Shown: in pieces, positions 21,309 through 31,781 of the stretch
Layout: each line of letters opens with the position of its first letter
Position numbering within the stretch: position 1 is the stretch's first letter
NCBI GenBank assembly: GCA_023230505.1
Contig: JALNXF010000004.1
Location: 1 to 64,000 of the forward strand
Length of the DNA: 64,000 nt
Origin: Candidatus Altimarinota bacterium
GTDB lineage: Bacteria > Patescibacteriota > Gracilibacteria > BD1-5 > UBA2023
Reading direction: 5' to 3'
Made by a program: the position numbers and the translations under genes
Notes under the pieces: model-generated
Seen by the model: the letters and a program-made list of their open reading frames with translations, nothing else
Told to the model about the DNA's origin: nothing
The model's database searches: none

Positions 21309-22298
21309 ATGATTAAAATTTGATTTTTTTGAACACCAGTTTTAGCCTCTAGGGTTTTAGAGGATATTTATAATAGCTGAATTTTTGATATAAAATTTGT
21401 AGTAACTGCCACTGATAAACCAGTTTGAAGATGATTAAATATCGCCTTTAATCCAGTTAAAAAATTTGCTCTTGATAAAAATATTGCTTTATTTCAACCA
21501 GAAAAAATAAGATGAAATACGGATTTTATAGAGAAAATTAAGTCTTTTGATGTTGATTATTTTGTTGTTGTAGCTTATTCAAAAATAATTCCTGCTGAAA
21601 TTCTTGAAATCCCAAAAAAAATGTGTATTAATATTCATGGTTCTATTCTTCCAAAATATAGATGAGCTTCACCTATTCAATCATCACTTATTGGATGAGA
21701 AACAAAAACATGAGTAACTATAATGAAAATGGATGTCGGAATGGATACAGGCGATATAATTGATATGCAAGAAATTCCAATTGATAAATTTGAAACTTCA
21801 GAGACCCTTTTTAATAAATTCTGACAGGTTTCAGGTAAATTTCTTGTTGATACTTTGCTTAAATTAGATAATTGAATAATTAAACCAATTTCTCAAGACG
21901 ATAGCAAAGCTACTTATTGCTCTAAAATTTCAAAAGAAAATTGACTCGCAAATTTCTCAAAATCCGCTCTTACTCTATTTAATTCTTGGAAATGATTAAC
22001 TCCTTGGCCAGGATTATACACTAATTTTAAAGACAAAAAATTAATTATAGAAGAGTGTGATTTTATTTCCCCTTCTGTCATTCCTCCCCCTTCTGTCATT
22101 CCTGCGGAGGCAGGAATCTCTGAAAATAATAAATTCCAAATCTGAGAAGTTGTAAGAATTGAAGATAAAATTTGAATTACTTGCTGAGATTGATGAATTT
22201 TAATTTTAAAAAAAGTGAAACTAGAATGAAAAAAAACACAGGATATTAAAGATTTCGTGAATTGATACAAAGATTTCGTGTGATACGTTTTAAAATAA
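21309..22298 (+). CDS. fmt: Methionyl-tRNA formyltransferase with inserted repeat
   Basis: Fmt (329 aa) formylates initiator Met-tRNA using 10-formyl-THF. N-terminal domain: GFFGTPVLASRVLED, TATDKPVGRG, VVVAYSKIIPAEIL, the catalytic NIHGSILPKYRGASPIQSSL and MKMDVGMDTGDII. C-terminal OB domain: SKISKENGLANF and LTPWPGLYTNF. Between them residues ~254-271 carry a PPPSVIPAEAGIS peptide encoded by a palindromic element (22068-22122), in a loop of the OB domain; the frame is kept, so the enzyme is probably active. Confidence 0.94.
22068..22122. repeat. VIPAEAGIS-type palindromic element inside fmt
   Basis: A direct repeat of CCCCCTTCTGTCATTCCT-like sequence is followed by the inverted pair ATTCCTGC / GCAGGAAT with GGAG between. 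The reading CVIPAEAGI-type peptide from this DNA element is widely seen as in-frame insertions in bacteria. Here it interrupts fmt without frameshift. Confidence 0.8.
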
Positions 22299-22341
22299 TA
22301 ATATATTTTTCAAATGTTTGGTTGTAATTTTTAATTTTTAA

Positions 22342-22403
22342 TTATAATACATTCATAAAATCTATTCCTCCCATATTTTAGGGGAGGTTAGGTGGGGTAA
22401 TTA
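22342..22403 (+). repeat. promoter-linked CCTCCC/GGGGAGG repeat, copy 1
   Basis: A TATAAT hexamer (22343-22348) followed by AAAATCTATTCCTCCCATAT, then TTTAGGGGAGGTTAGGTGGGG. The CCTCCC/GGGAGG pair can form a hairpin. A nearly identical copy, with TATAAT in the same place, is at 33006-33069 before another surface/membrane gene. Confidence 0.8.
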
Positions 22404-22420
22404 ATTTTTTAACTAAATTT

Positions 22421-23185
22421 ATGTTTAACATTGCTTATAATACATTCAAAGAACTTACGAGAAATAAGATTTTGTATCTAATTCTATTTTTTGGAATAAT
22501 TTTAATAGTTTTTAGTTTGGCCCTAGCTTCGCTTTCTCTTGGTCAGACTGAGAAAATTATTGTTGATTTTGGACTTGCGAGTTTAGAAGTTTTTGGATTT
22601 ATTTCAGTTATTTTTATTTGAAGTCAAATACTTTTTAAGGAGATTGAATGAAAGACAATTTATTTGATTTTATCAAAACCAATCTCAAGATATGAGTTTA
22701 TTTTAGGGAAATTTTTATGATTTGCTTCAATCTTATTTTTTGTGATATTTTTTCAGGCAGTAATATTTTTTGGATTAGCCTTTTATTCACAAGTTCCTTT
22801 TAATATGTTGCTTGTTTATTCAATAGTTTTTATTTACTTAAAATTATTAGTTTTATTCTCTATAATACTTTTTTTATCTTCTTTTGCTTCGTCTATTTTA
22901 TCGATAATTGTAACTATTTTAGTCTACATAATTTCGCATTCAATTACTTCAATTATTGATATGGCTGCATTTAAGAAAAATGAAATTCTAGTTTATATTT
23001 GAAAATTTCTCTATATTGTTTTTCCAAATTTTGAAGCGTTAAATATTAAAAATCTTATCTTGACTCCTGAAAAAATTTGATTTAATTACTTGGTTTGAAA
23101 TACAGCTTATGCCTTGATTTATCTAATATTTATACTCTTTTTCACAATAATTATTTTTAATAAAAAGACTTTTGAAAATTCATAA
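22421..23185 (+). CDS. ABC-2 type permease
   Basis: A 254-aa polytopic membrane protein of the ABC-2 permease class. AYNTFKELTRNKILYLILFF at the N-terminus and EGKTIYLILSKPISRYEFIL in the first loop (the typical 'lsrPisR.efllGK' signature) identify it. Six membrane segments. No ATPase gene is adjacent, so its partner lies elsewhere. The prmC gene begins 14 bases inside its 3' end. Confidence 0.88.
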
Positions 23186-23825
23186 TCTAGAGGAAATTGA
23201 GTTTTTCTATACAAAATTTGCATATAATAAAAATGTATTAACTCCAAGATTCGACACAGAAAGTCTTGTTAGGGAAGCAATTTCTCTTATCAAAAAAGAA
23301 CAAATAAATACATTAATTGATATCTGAGTTTGATCTTGAATTATCCCAATTTCAATTTGAAAAAATACGAAACTCGATAAAATAATTGCAATTGATAAAA
23401 GCAAAAAAGCCCTTAAAATCGCCAAATTAAATGCACAAAAAAATAAAGTTTTAATTGATTTTATTGAAGGAGATTTGTTAAGACCATTCATAAATTCAAA
23501 ATATAACATTTCTTGAAATCTTCTAATTACCGCAAACCTACCTTATATAAAAAATGAAGACCGGATAAATATGAGCTCAGACACTAGATTTGAACCAAAA
23601 ATGGCTTTATTTTGAGGAGAAAAAACTGGATTTGAGATTTATGAGAGATTTTTTATACAAGTCTTAAAATTTAGAGAAATCTATAAAAACAAGATTTACT
23701 TAATTTGCGAAATCTGATTTGACCAAAAAGAAGTTGCCCAAAAATTCCTCACAAAACTAGGTCTTAATTTCTCGTTTTTCCCCGACCTAATGTGAATTGA
23801 GAGATTTATAAAAATAAAATTATAA
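23172..23825 (+). CDS. prmC: Peptide chain release factor N5-glutamine methyltransferase, short form
   Basis: A 217-aa SAM-dependent methyltransferase of the PrmC/HemK type, which methylates the GGQ glutamine of release factors. VLTPRFDTESLVREAI, the SAM-binding DIGVGSGIIPISIGK, and the NPPY-equivalent TANLPYIKNED plus EPKMALFGGEKTGFEIYERF are clear. NLPY instead of NPPY is unusual but occurs. The usual ~70-aa N-terminal RF-binding domain is reduced to ~20 residues. No ATG is available; TTG 23172 is the best start and overlaps the ABC-2 permease by 14 bases. Confidence 0.85.
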
Positions 23826-23826
23826 A

Positions 23827-23863
23827 CCTCACCCCGGCCCTCTCCACAGAAGTAGAGAGGGAG
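23827..23863. repeat. CCCTCTCC palindromic intergenic element
   Basis: CCTCACCCCGGCCCTCTCC followed by a loop and AGAGAGGGAG forms a hairpin. It lies two bases after the prmC stop and could serve as its terminator (T-poor). A related element is inside the giant surface-protein gene at 52885-52917. Confidence 0.7.
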
Positions 23864-23885
23864 AAAAAAATTAAATAAATATATT

Positions 23886-24170
23886 ATGTTCAATTTAAAT
23901 CTAAAAAAATTTTCTCAAAATAGTGAAATAATTATCAGTTCTTTAATTTTTTCAAAATTAAAGAAATTTCTAACTGAAAAAAACAAGCTTGAACTTTTCC
24001 CTTACATTTCATCTATTAAAAACAATAACTGAATAGTATTTATTAAGACATCCAAGCCAATTGTAAACGCCGAACTTAAGTTATTTTACGAGGAAATTAC
24101 AAATATTATAAAAGACGCTTTTGCTACTTTTTGAATTGAGTATAAGGAAGTGAAGGTGGTGTTTAAGTAA
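23886..24170 (+). CDS. DUF721/DciA-like small protein
   Basis: A 94-aa protein (residues ~55-94: GIVFIKTSKPIVNAELKLF ... EYKEVKVVFK) whose C-terminal half follows the pattern of DUF721/DciA proteins (strand, 'SxPIxxxEL', amphipathic helix). DciA is a helicase loader in many bacteria. The similarity is by pattern only. A 5'-truncated copy of the same gene lies 670 bases downstream. Confidence 0.55.
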
Positions 24171-24221
24171 TTTTATCTACCAGATAATAGTTTTTAGTTT
24201 AAATAAATCTTATTTAAGATT

Positions 24222-24791
24222 TTAATCTTCAATTAGTTTATAGATTTTAGTTGCAGAATATAAATTATGAGTAATAAAGAATAGCTCTCAATTTTCATTA
24301 TATAAAGAACAACTTGGAGATATAAAATCCTTCTTTTTAGGTATATAATTTTTTATATCTTCATTTATTATACTTAATATAATATATTTTCTTATTATTC
24401 CTCATAAAATAGAAATTAATTGATTCTTTTTTAAAAAAGATCATCAAGAAAATCTAAGTATAGCAGATTGATTGGTAGTCATAATACCATCATCATCATC
24501 ATAGTTTAAAAATTTATATCCTTGTTCTAATAATTTTTTTCATTCTTCTTTAAAAAAAATTTGATTTTTATATCATTTTATATCTGAATTTAATTCATAA
24601 TATAATTCTTCAACAGAGGAATATTCATATCAATTACATATTACAGTTCATGAGGGAGTTATTTTTAAAATTTTATCCACTCTTTCTTTTGAATCTTTTA
24701 AATATAGCTCAACTTCATTATGAAGTTTTTCATGCTCTTCTAGTGTAACTCTTAATTTTTCAATATTGCTTTCTAATCAATTGATATTCAT
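24222..24791 (-). CDS. Hypothetical protein in duplicated block
   Basis: A 189-aa protein (UGA=Gly), unrecognised. The first 40 residues form a coiled coil (NIEKLRVTLEEHEKLHNEVE), then comes a short acidic run (NYDDDDGIMTT) and a hydrophobic segment (ISILGGIIRKYIILSII) that may be a membrane helix or a buried core. It lies opposite to the flanking genes and between a gene and its truncated duplicate. Confidence 0.6.
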
Positions 24792-24837
24792 ATTTTATGT
24801 TTTTAATAAAATAAACTCAGTTAAAAGTTTATCATAT

Positions 24838-25068
24838 TTATTAATTTTTTCAAAATTAAAGAACTTTCTCACAAAAAAAAATAAACTTGAACTTTTTTCT
24901 TACATTTCATCTATCAAAAATAATAACTGAATAGTATTTATCAAGACATCCAAGCCAATTGTAAACGCTGAACTTAAGTTATTTTACGAGGAAATAGTTG
25001 CACTTATAAAAGAAGCTTTCGCTACTTTTTGAATTGAGTATAAAGAAGTGAAGGTGGTGTTTAAATAA
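24838..25068 (+). pseudogene. 5'-truncated duplicate of the DUF721-like gene
   Basis: From about 24841 the sequence parallels 23942-24170, with ~90% identity over ~225 bases and the same frame to TAA 25066. The first ~20 codons and the ATG are gone, and the open frame upstream has no start codon. It is a remnant made by a tandem duplication or by insertion of a cassette that split a duplicated segment. Confidence 0.8.
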
Positions 25069-25130
25069 AAGATTGAGTATATCTGAACTCTATATAAGTA
25101 ATTAAGAAGCTCTTTTTACTAATTGAAAAT

Positions 25131-25322
25131 TTATACATCTTTATTTGAATAAATATTATCTAAACTAAAACTATATTTAGAAGGCAATCATCATTTTAAG
25201 ATATGGTCACCTTTAATAACTCATTTTCATAAAATACCAGCTATTTTTTCAGCTATAGGATCACTTGTGCTCATTAATGTTTTTCCTGGTTCAGCAAAGA
25301 ACCATTCTTCTAATTTTGACAT
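25131..25322 (-). CDS. Hypothetical small protein (63 aa)
   Basis: ATG at 25322, MSKLEEWFFAEPGKTLMSTS with a glycine-rich middle (GILGKGVIKGDHILKGG) and stop TAA. No family recognised. It is on the minus strand of the duplicated block. Confidence is limited by its size, but UGA-Gly usage and gap to neighbours fit a real gene. Confidence 0.5.
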
Positions 25323-25630
25323 TTTAGTATTAATTAATAAATAATTTTTTTGGAGTAATTTATATTTTACTTTAATTAAAAATGATTTTCGTATGTTCAT
25401 CTCATATTTTAGTTCTTTCTATGGCTTAGTTACTTAATTCTAAAAATTTTTCTACTCGTTTTGTTCTAAATAAATTTAATTATTTATTAAATCTAGTATA
25501 TATTTTCTAAAAAATAGTCAAATATTTATGTGCAGCGAAACAAGTGCCCTTGGGTAAAAAATCTTAGATTAAAAAGTACAAAAAACTATTAAATTCTCTT
25601 TTTCGTAACTTTTGAATTAAATATAAAGAG
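25323..25630. other. Non-coding stretch holding the orphan SETSALG repeat
   Basis: No convincing gene. 25490-25560 resembles the promoter and first codons of the gene at 26568 (both have AGTATATA ... AATCAAATATTTATG-like leader and the start repeat). The rest is AT-rich with no hairpin of note. Confidence 0.6.
25528..25555 (+). repeat. SETSALG start-codon repeat, orphan copy
   Basis: ATGTGCAGCGAAACAAGTGC then CCTTGGGTAA: the reading is MCSETSALG followed at once by TAA. The peptide frame has no gene behind it, so this copy is decayed or remains after loss of its host gene. Confidence 0.85.
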
Positions 25631-25873
25631 TTAAGTAGCTTGAGCATCACAATTAACTAATTTAAGTCAATTTTTTTCATTTTTAAAATAATTTCATCCA
25701 CCGGATAATACAAGTCCTTCAAGCATGAATAAATCTTCTTTAGGATTTCAGTTTTCCATTATAATATCCATTATTTTTTTTAAAAAAGCCACTTTTTGTA
25801 CTTGAGTTTCAAGTCATCTTTCTTTATAGAATGTCTTAAGTTCTCTTTCTTCTTTTATATCAATTAATTCCAT
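25631..25873 (-). CDS. Hypothetical small protein (80 aa)
   Basis: An 80-aa acidic helical protein (MELIDIKEERELKTFYKERG), stop TAA 25631-25633. Unrecognised. Begins 23 bases after the Nudix gene on the same strand and is probably co-transcribed with it. Confidence 0.5.
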
Positions 25874-25896
25874 AAATTAATTTATTAAAAATATTT

Positions 25897-26415
25897 TTAA
25901 TTCCTTATTTGTTTTTCATTTCCGTAGAATTCATTGAAATATTTTTTCATACCCTCAACAAAAGGCGGAGAATATATATCAGAATTTTTTAAAATATCTC
26001 TTTTTAATTCATCTGCATCCATCCATTTTATTTCTTGTATTTCTCTTGCATCGGGTATGATATTGTCATCAGTTTTTCCAATAAAGACACAACGCCAAGC
26101 TTTATCAAGAGTATCAAAAAATGGATAAGTAAATAATCTTTTTACATTGATCGATATTCCTATCTCTTCTTGCATTTCTCTCTCAATACATTCTTCATAA
26201 GATTCATTTGCTACTGTTCCACTAACAGAATATGTAAAAAGATTAGGGTACCATTTTTTTGTTGGAGTTCTATGTTGCAGGAGAATTTCATTTTTTGAGT
26301 TAAATAATATTAAATGTGATGAGCGATGAATATATTTTCCAGTATAAAAATCATCTCTTGGTCTCAATCCTATTTGAGAATCATTTATATCAACTTCAAT
26401 ATTTTGTTCAATCAT
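25897..26415 (-). CDS. Nudix hydrolase (IDI/YfcD-like)
   Basis: A 172-aa Nudix protein. The Nudix box is GTVANESYEECIEREMQEEI followed by G, with the REMQEE core; the spacing from the Gly to the first Glu is one residue shorter than the textbook G-x5-E. Sequence before it (HRSSHLILFNSKNEILLQHR, KWYPNLFTYSVSG) is like isopentenyl-diphosphate-isomerase/YfcD-type enzymes. The gene has no TGA codon: all its glycines are GGN, unlike its neighbours, which hints at recent import or at a different history. Ends with TAA. Confidence 0.88.
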   Translation of the reverse strand: MIEQNIEVDINDSQIGLRPRDDFYTGKYIHRSSHLILFNSKNEILLQHRTPTKKWYPNLFTYSVSGTVANESYEECIEREMQEEIGISINVKRLFTYPFFDTLDKAWRCVFIGKTDDNIIPDAREIQEIKWMDADELKRDILKNSDIYSPPFVEGMKKYFNEFYGNEKQIRN

Positions 26416-26567
26416 ATTTATTTAAATTATTATAAAAATATATTTATTCTTAAATAGGGTCCTAATGTGTCATTATTTCATCCAAACTTAAATTTGCTTT
26501 TATTCCTTTTTGGATAAAATTTAATCTAAATTCCAGTATATAGATTATATAAAATAATCAAATATTT

Positions 26568-26625
26568 ATGTGCAGTGAAACAAATGCTCTTGGGGTGTGC
26601 AGTGAAACAAGTACTCTTGGGGTAA
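26568..26625 (+). repeat. SETSALG start-codon repeat, tandem copies 2 and 3
   Basis: Two adjoining copies (26568-26595 and ~26596-26625), coding MCSETNALGV and CSETSTLGV in the same frame, directly on the ATG. The second copy repeats the GTGCAGTGAAACAAGT core, so one insertion landed at the edge of another or arose by slippage. Confidence 0.85.
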
Positions 26626-27665
26626 AAAAACTTAAACTAATATTAGTTTCATTTTTCCTTCTACTTTCCTCATGTTCCAATGAATATATCGCTTTTCATA
26701 GTCAAAATAATGCTTATTTGGAGAGTAAAACTAGTGTTTCACAGCAAGTTGAAAAATATGATATTTCAAAAATTTGAGAGAGGGATGTGGAATTGTTTTC
26801 GCTTCCGGATAAGAAGTGAGTCGATAAAATAGTTAATTTTATAGATAATGCCAAAAAGCGAATTTATTTGGAAGTTTATATTTTGACGGAAAAAAGGATA
26901 ATTGAGGCTTTGGTAAAAGCAAAGAGTAGATGAGTAGATATTAGGATAATTTTAGAGAAAAATGTATTTTGATCTCCAAAAATTAATGATAAGGCAATGC
27001 AAACTCTGCTTTGAGCTGGAATTTCGGCCATTTACTCAAGTGAAGATAATTATACATTTACTCATTCAAAATTTTATATAATTGACGATTTTTTCTTGGT
27101 TTCTACGGGAAATATGAGTCATTCCACATTTGTTACTAATAAGGAATTTTTTGTAAAATCAGATAATATTCCTGATTTAAAACTTCTTGAGAAACTTTTT
27201 TTAGATGATTTTAATTATAAAAAATCAATAATTTGTGATTATAATTTAATGAGTTCTCCTAATTGTTCTCGTGAAGTGATAAGAAATTTATTAAAATCAG
27301 CCAAATCCTCAATTTATATTTACAATCAAGAAATAAGTGATGAGCAAATTTTATCTATTTTAAGAGAACAAAAGAAAAAATGATTAGATATTAAATTAAT
27401 TATTTGAGATATAAACAAAGTTAAGAAAAATAATCAAATTTCAAAAGATTTAAAAAATCTTGGAATTGAAGTAATTTCTCCAAAAAAACCTTATATTCAC
27501 GCTAAATTGGTTTTAATTGATACTAGTTATATTTACGTTTGAAGCGTTAATTTTACCACTAATTCTTTTGATAACAATAGGGAAGTTTGAGTTATTTTTA
27601 AAAGTGAGAAAACTTGATGAGAAATAAAAAAAGAGTTTTTGAAAGACTTTTCAAATTTACAATAA
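26568..27665 (+). CDS. Phospholipase D-like lipoprotein with double SETSALG start repeat
   Basis: A 365-aa lipoprotein with two PLD (HKD-type) motifs: HSKFYIIDDFFLVSTGNMSH (~aa 165-185) and HAKLVLIDTSYIYVGSVNFT (~aa 310-330). Residues 1-18 are two tandem copies of the start repeat (MCSETNALGVCSETSTLG), then VKKLKLILVSFFLLLSSCS is the signal peptide with lipobox LSSC. Family members are phosphodiesterases, transferases and nucleases (Nuc-like); substrate unknown. Signal peptide plus double HKD motif suggests a surface-anchored nuclease or phospholipase. Confidence 0.85.
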
Positions 27666-27711
27666 AAGATATTAGTATATAATAAAGGCATATTATTAAT
27701 TTTTTTAAAAA

Positions 27712-30396
27712 GTGAGAAAAATAATTTATTTTGTCCTAGTTGGATTGTTTTCCTTGAGTTTAATATATTTGACTCTATATACAAAAAATGAGAAAGTAAT
27801 TGATGAAAAAGCTGTTAAAAATTTTTTAGATGATAGTGAAATGCTTTATAAAATATCAAAAACTTGAGATAAATATAGTTTTGATGAAGTAGAGAATTGA
27901 GAGAAAAACTGAGATTATTTTTATCAAAAACTATCTCCAATAGATGGAATTTATTATTTTTCTAACGACAAAAATCCTCTTAAAATAACTAAAACCAAAG
28001 ATTCTAAAACTTCTATTTCTCTTTGAGAGGGAATATTTATTTTTTCACTAAACGATACTTTTAATAATTATGAGATAAATTCACCATTTCTTAAGATTAA
28101 TCAAGTACAAAAATGATTTTTTGTAGTAAATAATATTAAAGATAATTATAAGGTTTACTCATATAATTCTATTTTAAATATTTTTTTATTAGACAATAAT
28201 CTTAAAGAAATTACTAATTTTCAACTTTTTCCATCCCTACTTTTTGTATACAATCCAGAATATAATGATCAGGTAAGAAATGCTGATTTACTCAGAATTT
28301 CAACCATTGATAAAATTTATTATTTTGATGCAAAAAATGAAAATAAAAAACCTCTAGTTAGTTCAAATATTGAAAAAGAATCAAAAGAATTATTTAAAAT
28401 TCTAAACTCTGATTTAGAAGATAAATTTAAAATTTATAATAAATTATCAAATCAAGTTATTTCTATTACACAGAGTCCAAATATTAATTGAACTAGCTTG
28501 ATAGAAAATTATCCATTTTTATTCTTAAATGACACAAAAAAGGATATAATTTTAAAAAATAATCTGTCACAAAATATATTAAATTTTATTAAATCATCGA
28601 ATTCAGATGAGAAAGATTTTTATCAGAAAAATAAAACTTTAATTAAAAATTCTTTAGAAGAAATGAAACAAAATCAAGCGACTTATGATGATTGATTAAA
28701 AATTTTAAAAAATTATTATTATCTATCTTACTATCCTTCTATTTTTCAAAATAATGACAATATTTTAATTAAAGATAAAAATAATTTTACCAAGCTTTTA
28801 AATGAGATTTTAAATGATTGATGAAATGATAATTATGTTACTTTATCTGATATTTATTTGGCTTATAGTTTTTATTGACTTAGTTTTAATTCCTTAAATT
28901 CCTATATTGATTTATATTTATGAAATTTAATTAGTTCAAAATCTATATCAAAAGAAAGATTTTGATGATTTTCATTTTTCTTGAGAGAATATTTGATTAA
29001 TAATATTAATTCTTCATCAAATTCACTAAATATACTTAAATATATGTTTGATTTAACAGAAAAATATTACAGTAATTTTAAGGGAACAAATGATCAAAAA
29101 ATAAGTCTTTTATCAAATACATTCTATAATTACAGAAAAATAATTTCAAAATTAAATATTATTATTGTAGAATCATTTTTTGTTAAAAAAGACAAATGAT
29201 ATGTACTAAAAGATGAGTTTTGATGAGAAAATTCTGTACAATTACCGGCAGGCATTTTAGATAATTTAAAATTTATTTACAAAGTTTGAGTATCAAATTT
29301 AGCTCAAAAGAAAGATTTTTATTATAAAGCATTATGAACTGCTGCATCTCCAAATATTATTGAATATTATAGTTCTTTAATGAAAGAGTATGATAGTTTA
29401 AAATATAAAATAAGTATTTTTGAAGATTATAATTCATATATTGTTAAATTAAATTTAAATAAAGAAAATAAGGATTTAAAATGATTAGACTATAATAACT
29501 CAGATAATCAATTAAGCGTTTCAAATATAAGAAATTATTTAAGTCAATTCAATCAAGTTGATATTAATTCTTTAAATATTTTAAATTCCTCATCTTTAAA
29601 AAAAGATTGATTTTATGATGTTTCAATTAACATAAGTCAAGTTCAATTCAATTTTAAGCTAAATCCAAATTGAAATACTGTATATAATTTAACTTATAAG
29701 GATCCAAATTGAAATGTAGTAGATACATTTATAGATTCATCACTTCCATTTGATGATAAAGAAATTGTTTGGACTGATTTATATGCTTCTGCAGAGACTC
29801 CAAAAGACAAAGAGAAATATGATTTTAAAAATATTTTCTATAATCTATATCTTAGTCCAAGTGCTAAAACAAATTTAACTCAAAATTGAGATCCTGATAT
29901 TAAAACCCAGACAGATAATACTCCAATTGCTATAAAATTATTTATTCAAAGAGAATTAATAGACAAGGATTTTAAATATATATATGATTTTTTACCTATT
30001 AAATTTAATAATATTAAAGTCTCAATTGAGAATTGAAATTATTTAATAAACGTAATTGATGCAGAAAAATCTTTTAATTCTAAAAATACGTATTATTCCT
30101 CATTATTTAGCTCTGATTATAATATAAAAACCCATTCATTTACAGATATTACATTAAAAGTAAAAGATGAAAATTCAGTCTGAGATAATATTACTTATAA
30201 ATTCGATGCTTTAGATATTTCAATTGTTCCAAATAGTATTGAGGTAAGAAGTCTCTCATCTAAGCTAAAAGATATATGATATTATATTGATACAATTTCA
30301 CAAAATTATAATAATTTAGCTCAAATTTTAAAAATAGACTTGAATTTAAAAAAAGTTTTTATAGACTCACAGAGTTTTAATGTTAATTTTGAATAA
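27712..30396 (+). CDS. Large exported protein of unknown function (894 aa)
   Basis: Begins at GTG 27712, an N-terminal signal-anchor (RKIIYFVLVGLFSLSLIYL) and then a long Asn/Ser/Lys/Tyr-rich ectodomain that I do not recognise. It has many helical runs and a beta-like segment near residues 620-760, no cysteine pairs or obvious enzyme motifs. A 31-aa membrane peptide gene follows after one base and polysaccharide genes follow that, so a cell-surface role is likely. No internal repeats found by eye. Confidence 0.75.
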
Positions 30397-30397
30397 T

Positions 30398-30493
30398 ATG
30401 AAAAGAAAAGTAGTTGCAATAATCGTTGTTATTTGACTAATAGCTTCAGTAATAGTGTCATTTTTGCCAATTATTACAGATAGTGGAATTTAA
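30398..30493 (+). CDS. 31-aa single-span membrane peptide
   Basis: MKRKVVAIIVVIGLIASVIV followed by SFLPIITDSGI: a basic start, one membrane helix and a short polar tail. It starts one base after the stop of the 894-aa gene and is 22 bases from the next ATG. Small peptides of this form are typical companion subunits, but that role is inferred. Confidence 0.55.
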
Positions 30494-30515
30494 TTCATAC
30501 CTTAAAATATAAAAT

Positions 30516-31775
30516 ATGTTTGATAAAATTTCTAGAGTATTTTTAGTAATACTGCCGTTTAATGTAATATTGTCAGTATTTTTTCAGTTTAAATTATGAC
30601 TTTGATTTGCTTCTTTATACAAAGAAATTTTGGTTATAATTCTTTTTTGAATGCTGGTTTTTGAATATTACAAAATTAAGAAAATCCCAAAATTCGATTT
30701 TATAGATTATTCAATTTTTTGATATATTGCGTATTTAACCATAATTTCACTAGTTAATTTCGCTTGATTTAAAGCACTTATTTACGGAGCTAGGTATGAT
30801 TTTTTATTTTTGATAGTTTTCCTTATTTTTAGACATTCTCGCTTTTTGCTTTCGGAAAAATTATCCTACTATATTAAGTTATTTCTTGTTTCTGGGGCTT
30901 GGGCATTATTAATTTGAATGTTAGTTAGGTTTGTGCTTTGAGAAAATATTTTAGTCCATTTTTGATTTTCACCAAACATAAGTTCATGGAGTTTGGGTCA
31001 AAGTACACCAATTTATCACTGAATAGAATGAGCAAGTGTCCGTAGATTTCAGTGAATTTTTGACTGACCAAATCAAGCAGCATTTTTTATAATTTTATAT
31101 ATTTGATTTTTAGTTCATTACCTAAAACAAAAAAAGGATTTTGCAATATATTTATTTACTTGAGTTTTTGTACTTTTAGGATTACTTTTTCTTACTTATT
31201 CCAGAAGCTCTTTGCTTTGAATAACATTTGCAACTTTCTTTTTATTTTTACTTAATTTTAAAAAAGTTTTTAAGAAATATAAAAATGAATTTATTATTTT
31301 TTCTATTTTAATCGTTTTTATTTGAAGTTTTTTCTACCTCAGATATTGAAATAATATAACAGATATTGTACTCCGTGCCGGCTCTTCAAAATGACATTCA
31401 GAAAGAATGATAATTTGAGTAAAAGAATTTGTAAAAAAACCTTTTTGAGCAGGACTAGCTTCAAGCTGACCAGCTTACAGACCGACTCACGATACTACAA
31501 ATATTGATGAGAAATTTTTCATCCCAGAAAGTTGGTTTATTCAGCAATTAGTTGAGGGATGAATTATCGGTTTCCTACTTTTTGTATTTATAATGTTTTC
31601 AATTTTCCTAAAATTATATAGCTTCTCTATCCCAATTACAGCTTCATTTATAGCTATTATGGTTATGAATTTATTTTTGCACACTTTTGAGGCAACTTAC
31701 GTTGCTGTCGCCTTATTTGCAATTTTATGAATAATATTATCATCTGAAAAAGTAAAAATTTTAAAAAATAAATAA
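30516..31775 (+). CDS. O-antigen ligase-like membrane protein
   Basis: A 419-aa polytopic protein of the WaaL/Wzy class. The hydrophobic profile shows ~11-12 helices and a large external loop with RRFQGIFDGPNQAAFFIILY (the conserved R.G.f..pN..a motif) and a later TYSRSSLLGITF plus FGAGLASSGPAYRP, typical of the 'S.RsgwlG' and 'GvG...' blocks. It would join or polymerise surface glycans. The next gene is a glycosyltransferase. Confidence 0.85.
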
Positions 31776-31781
31776 TAATTT

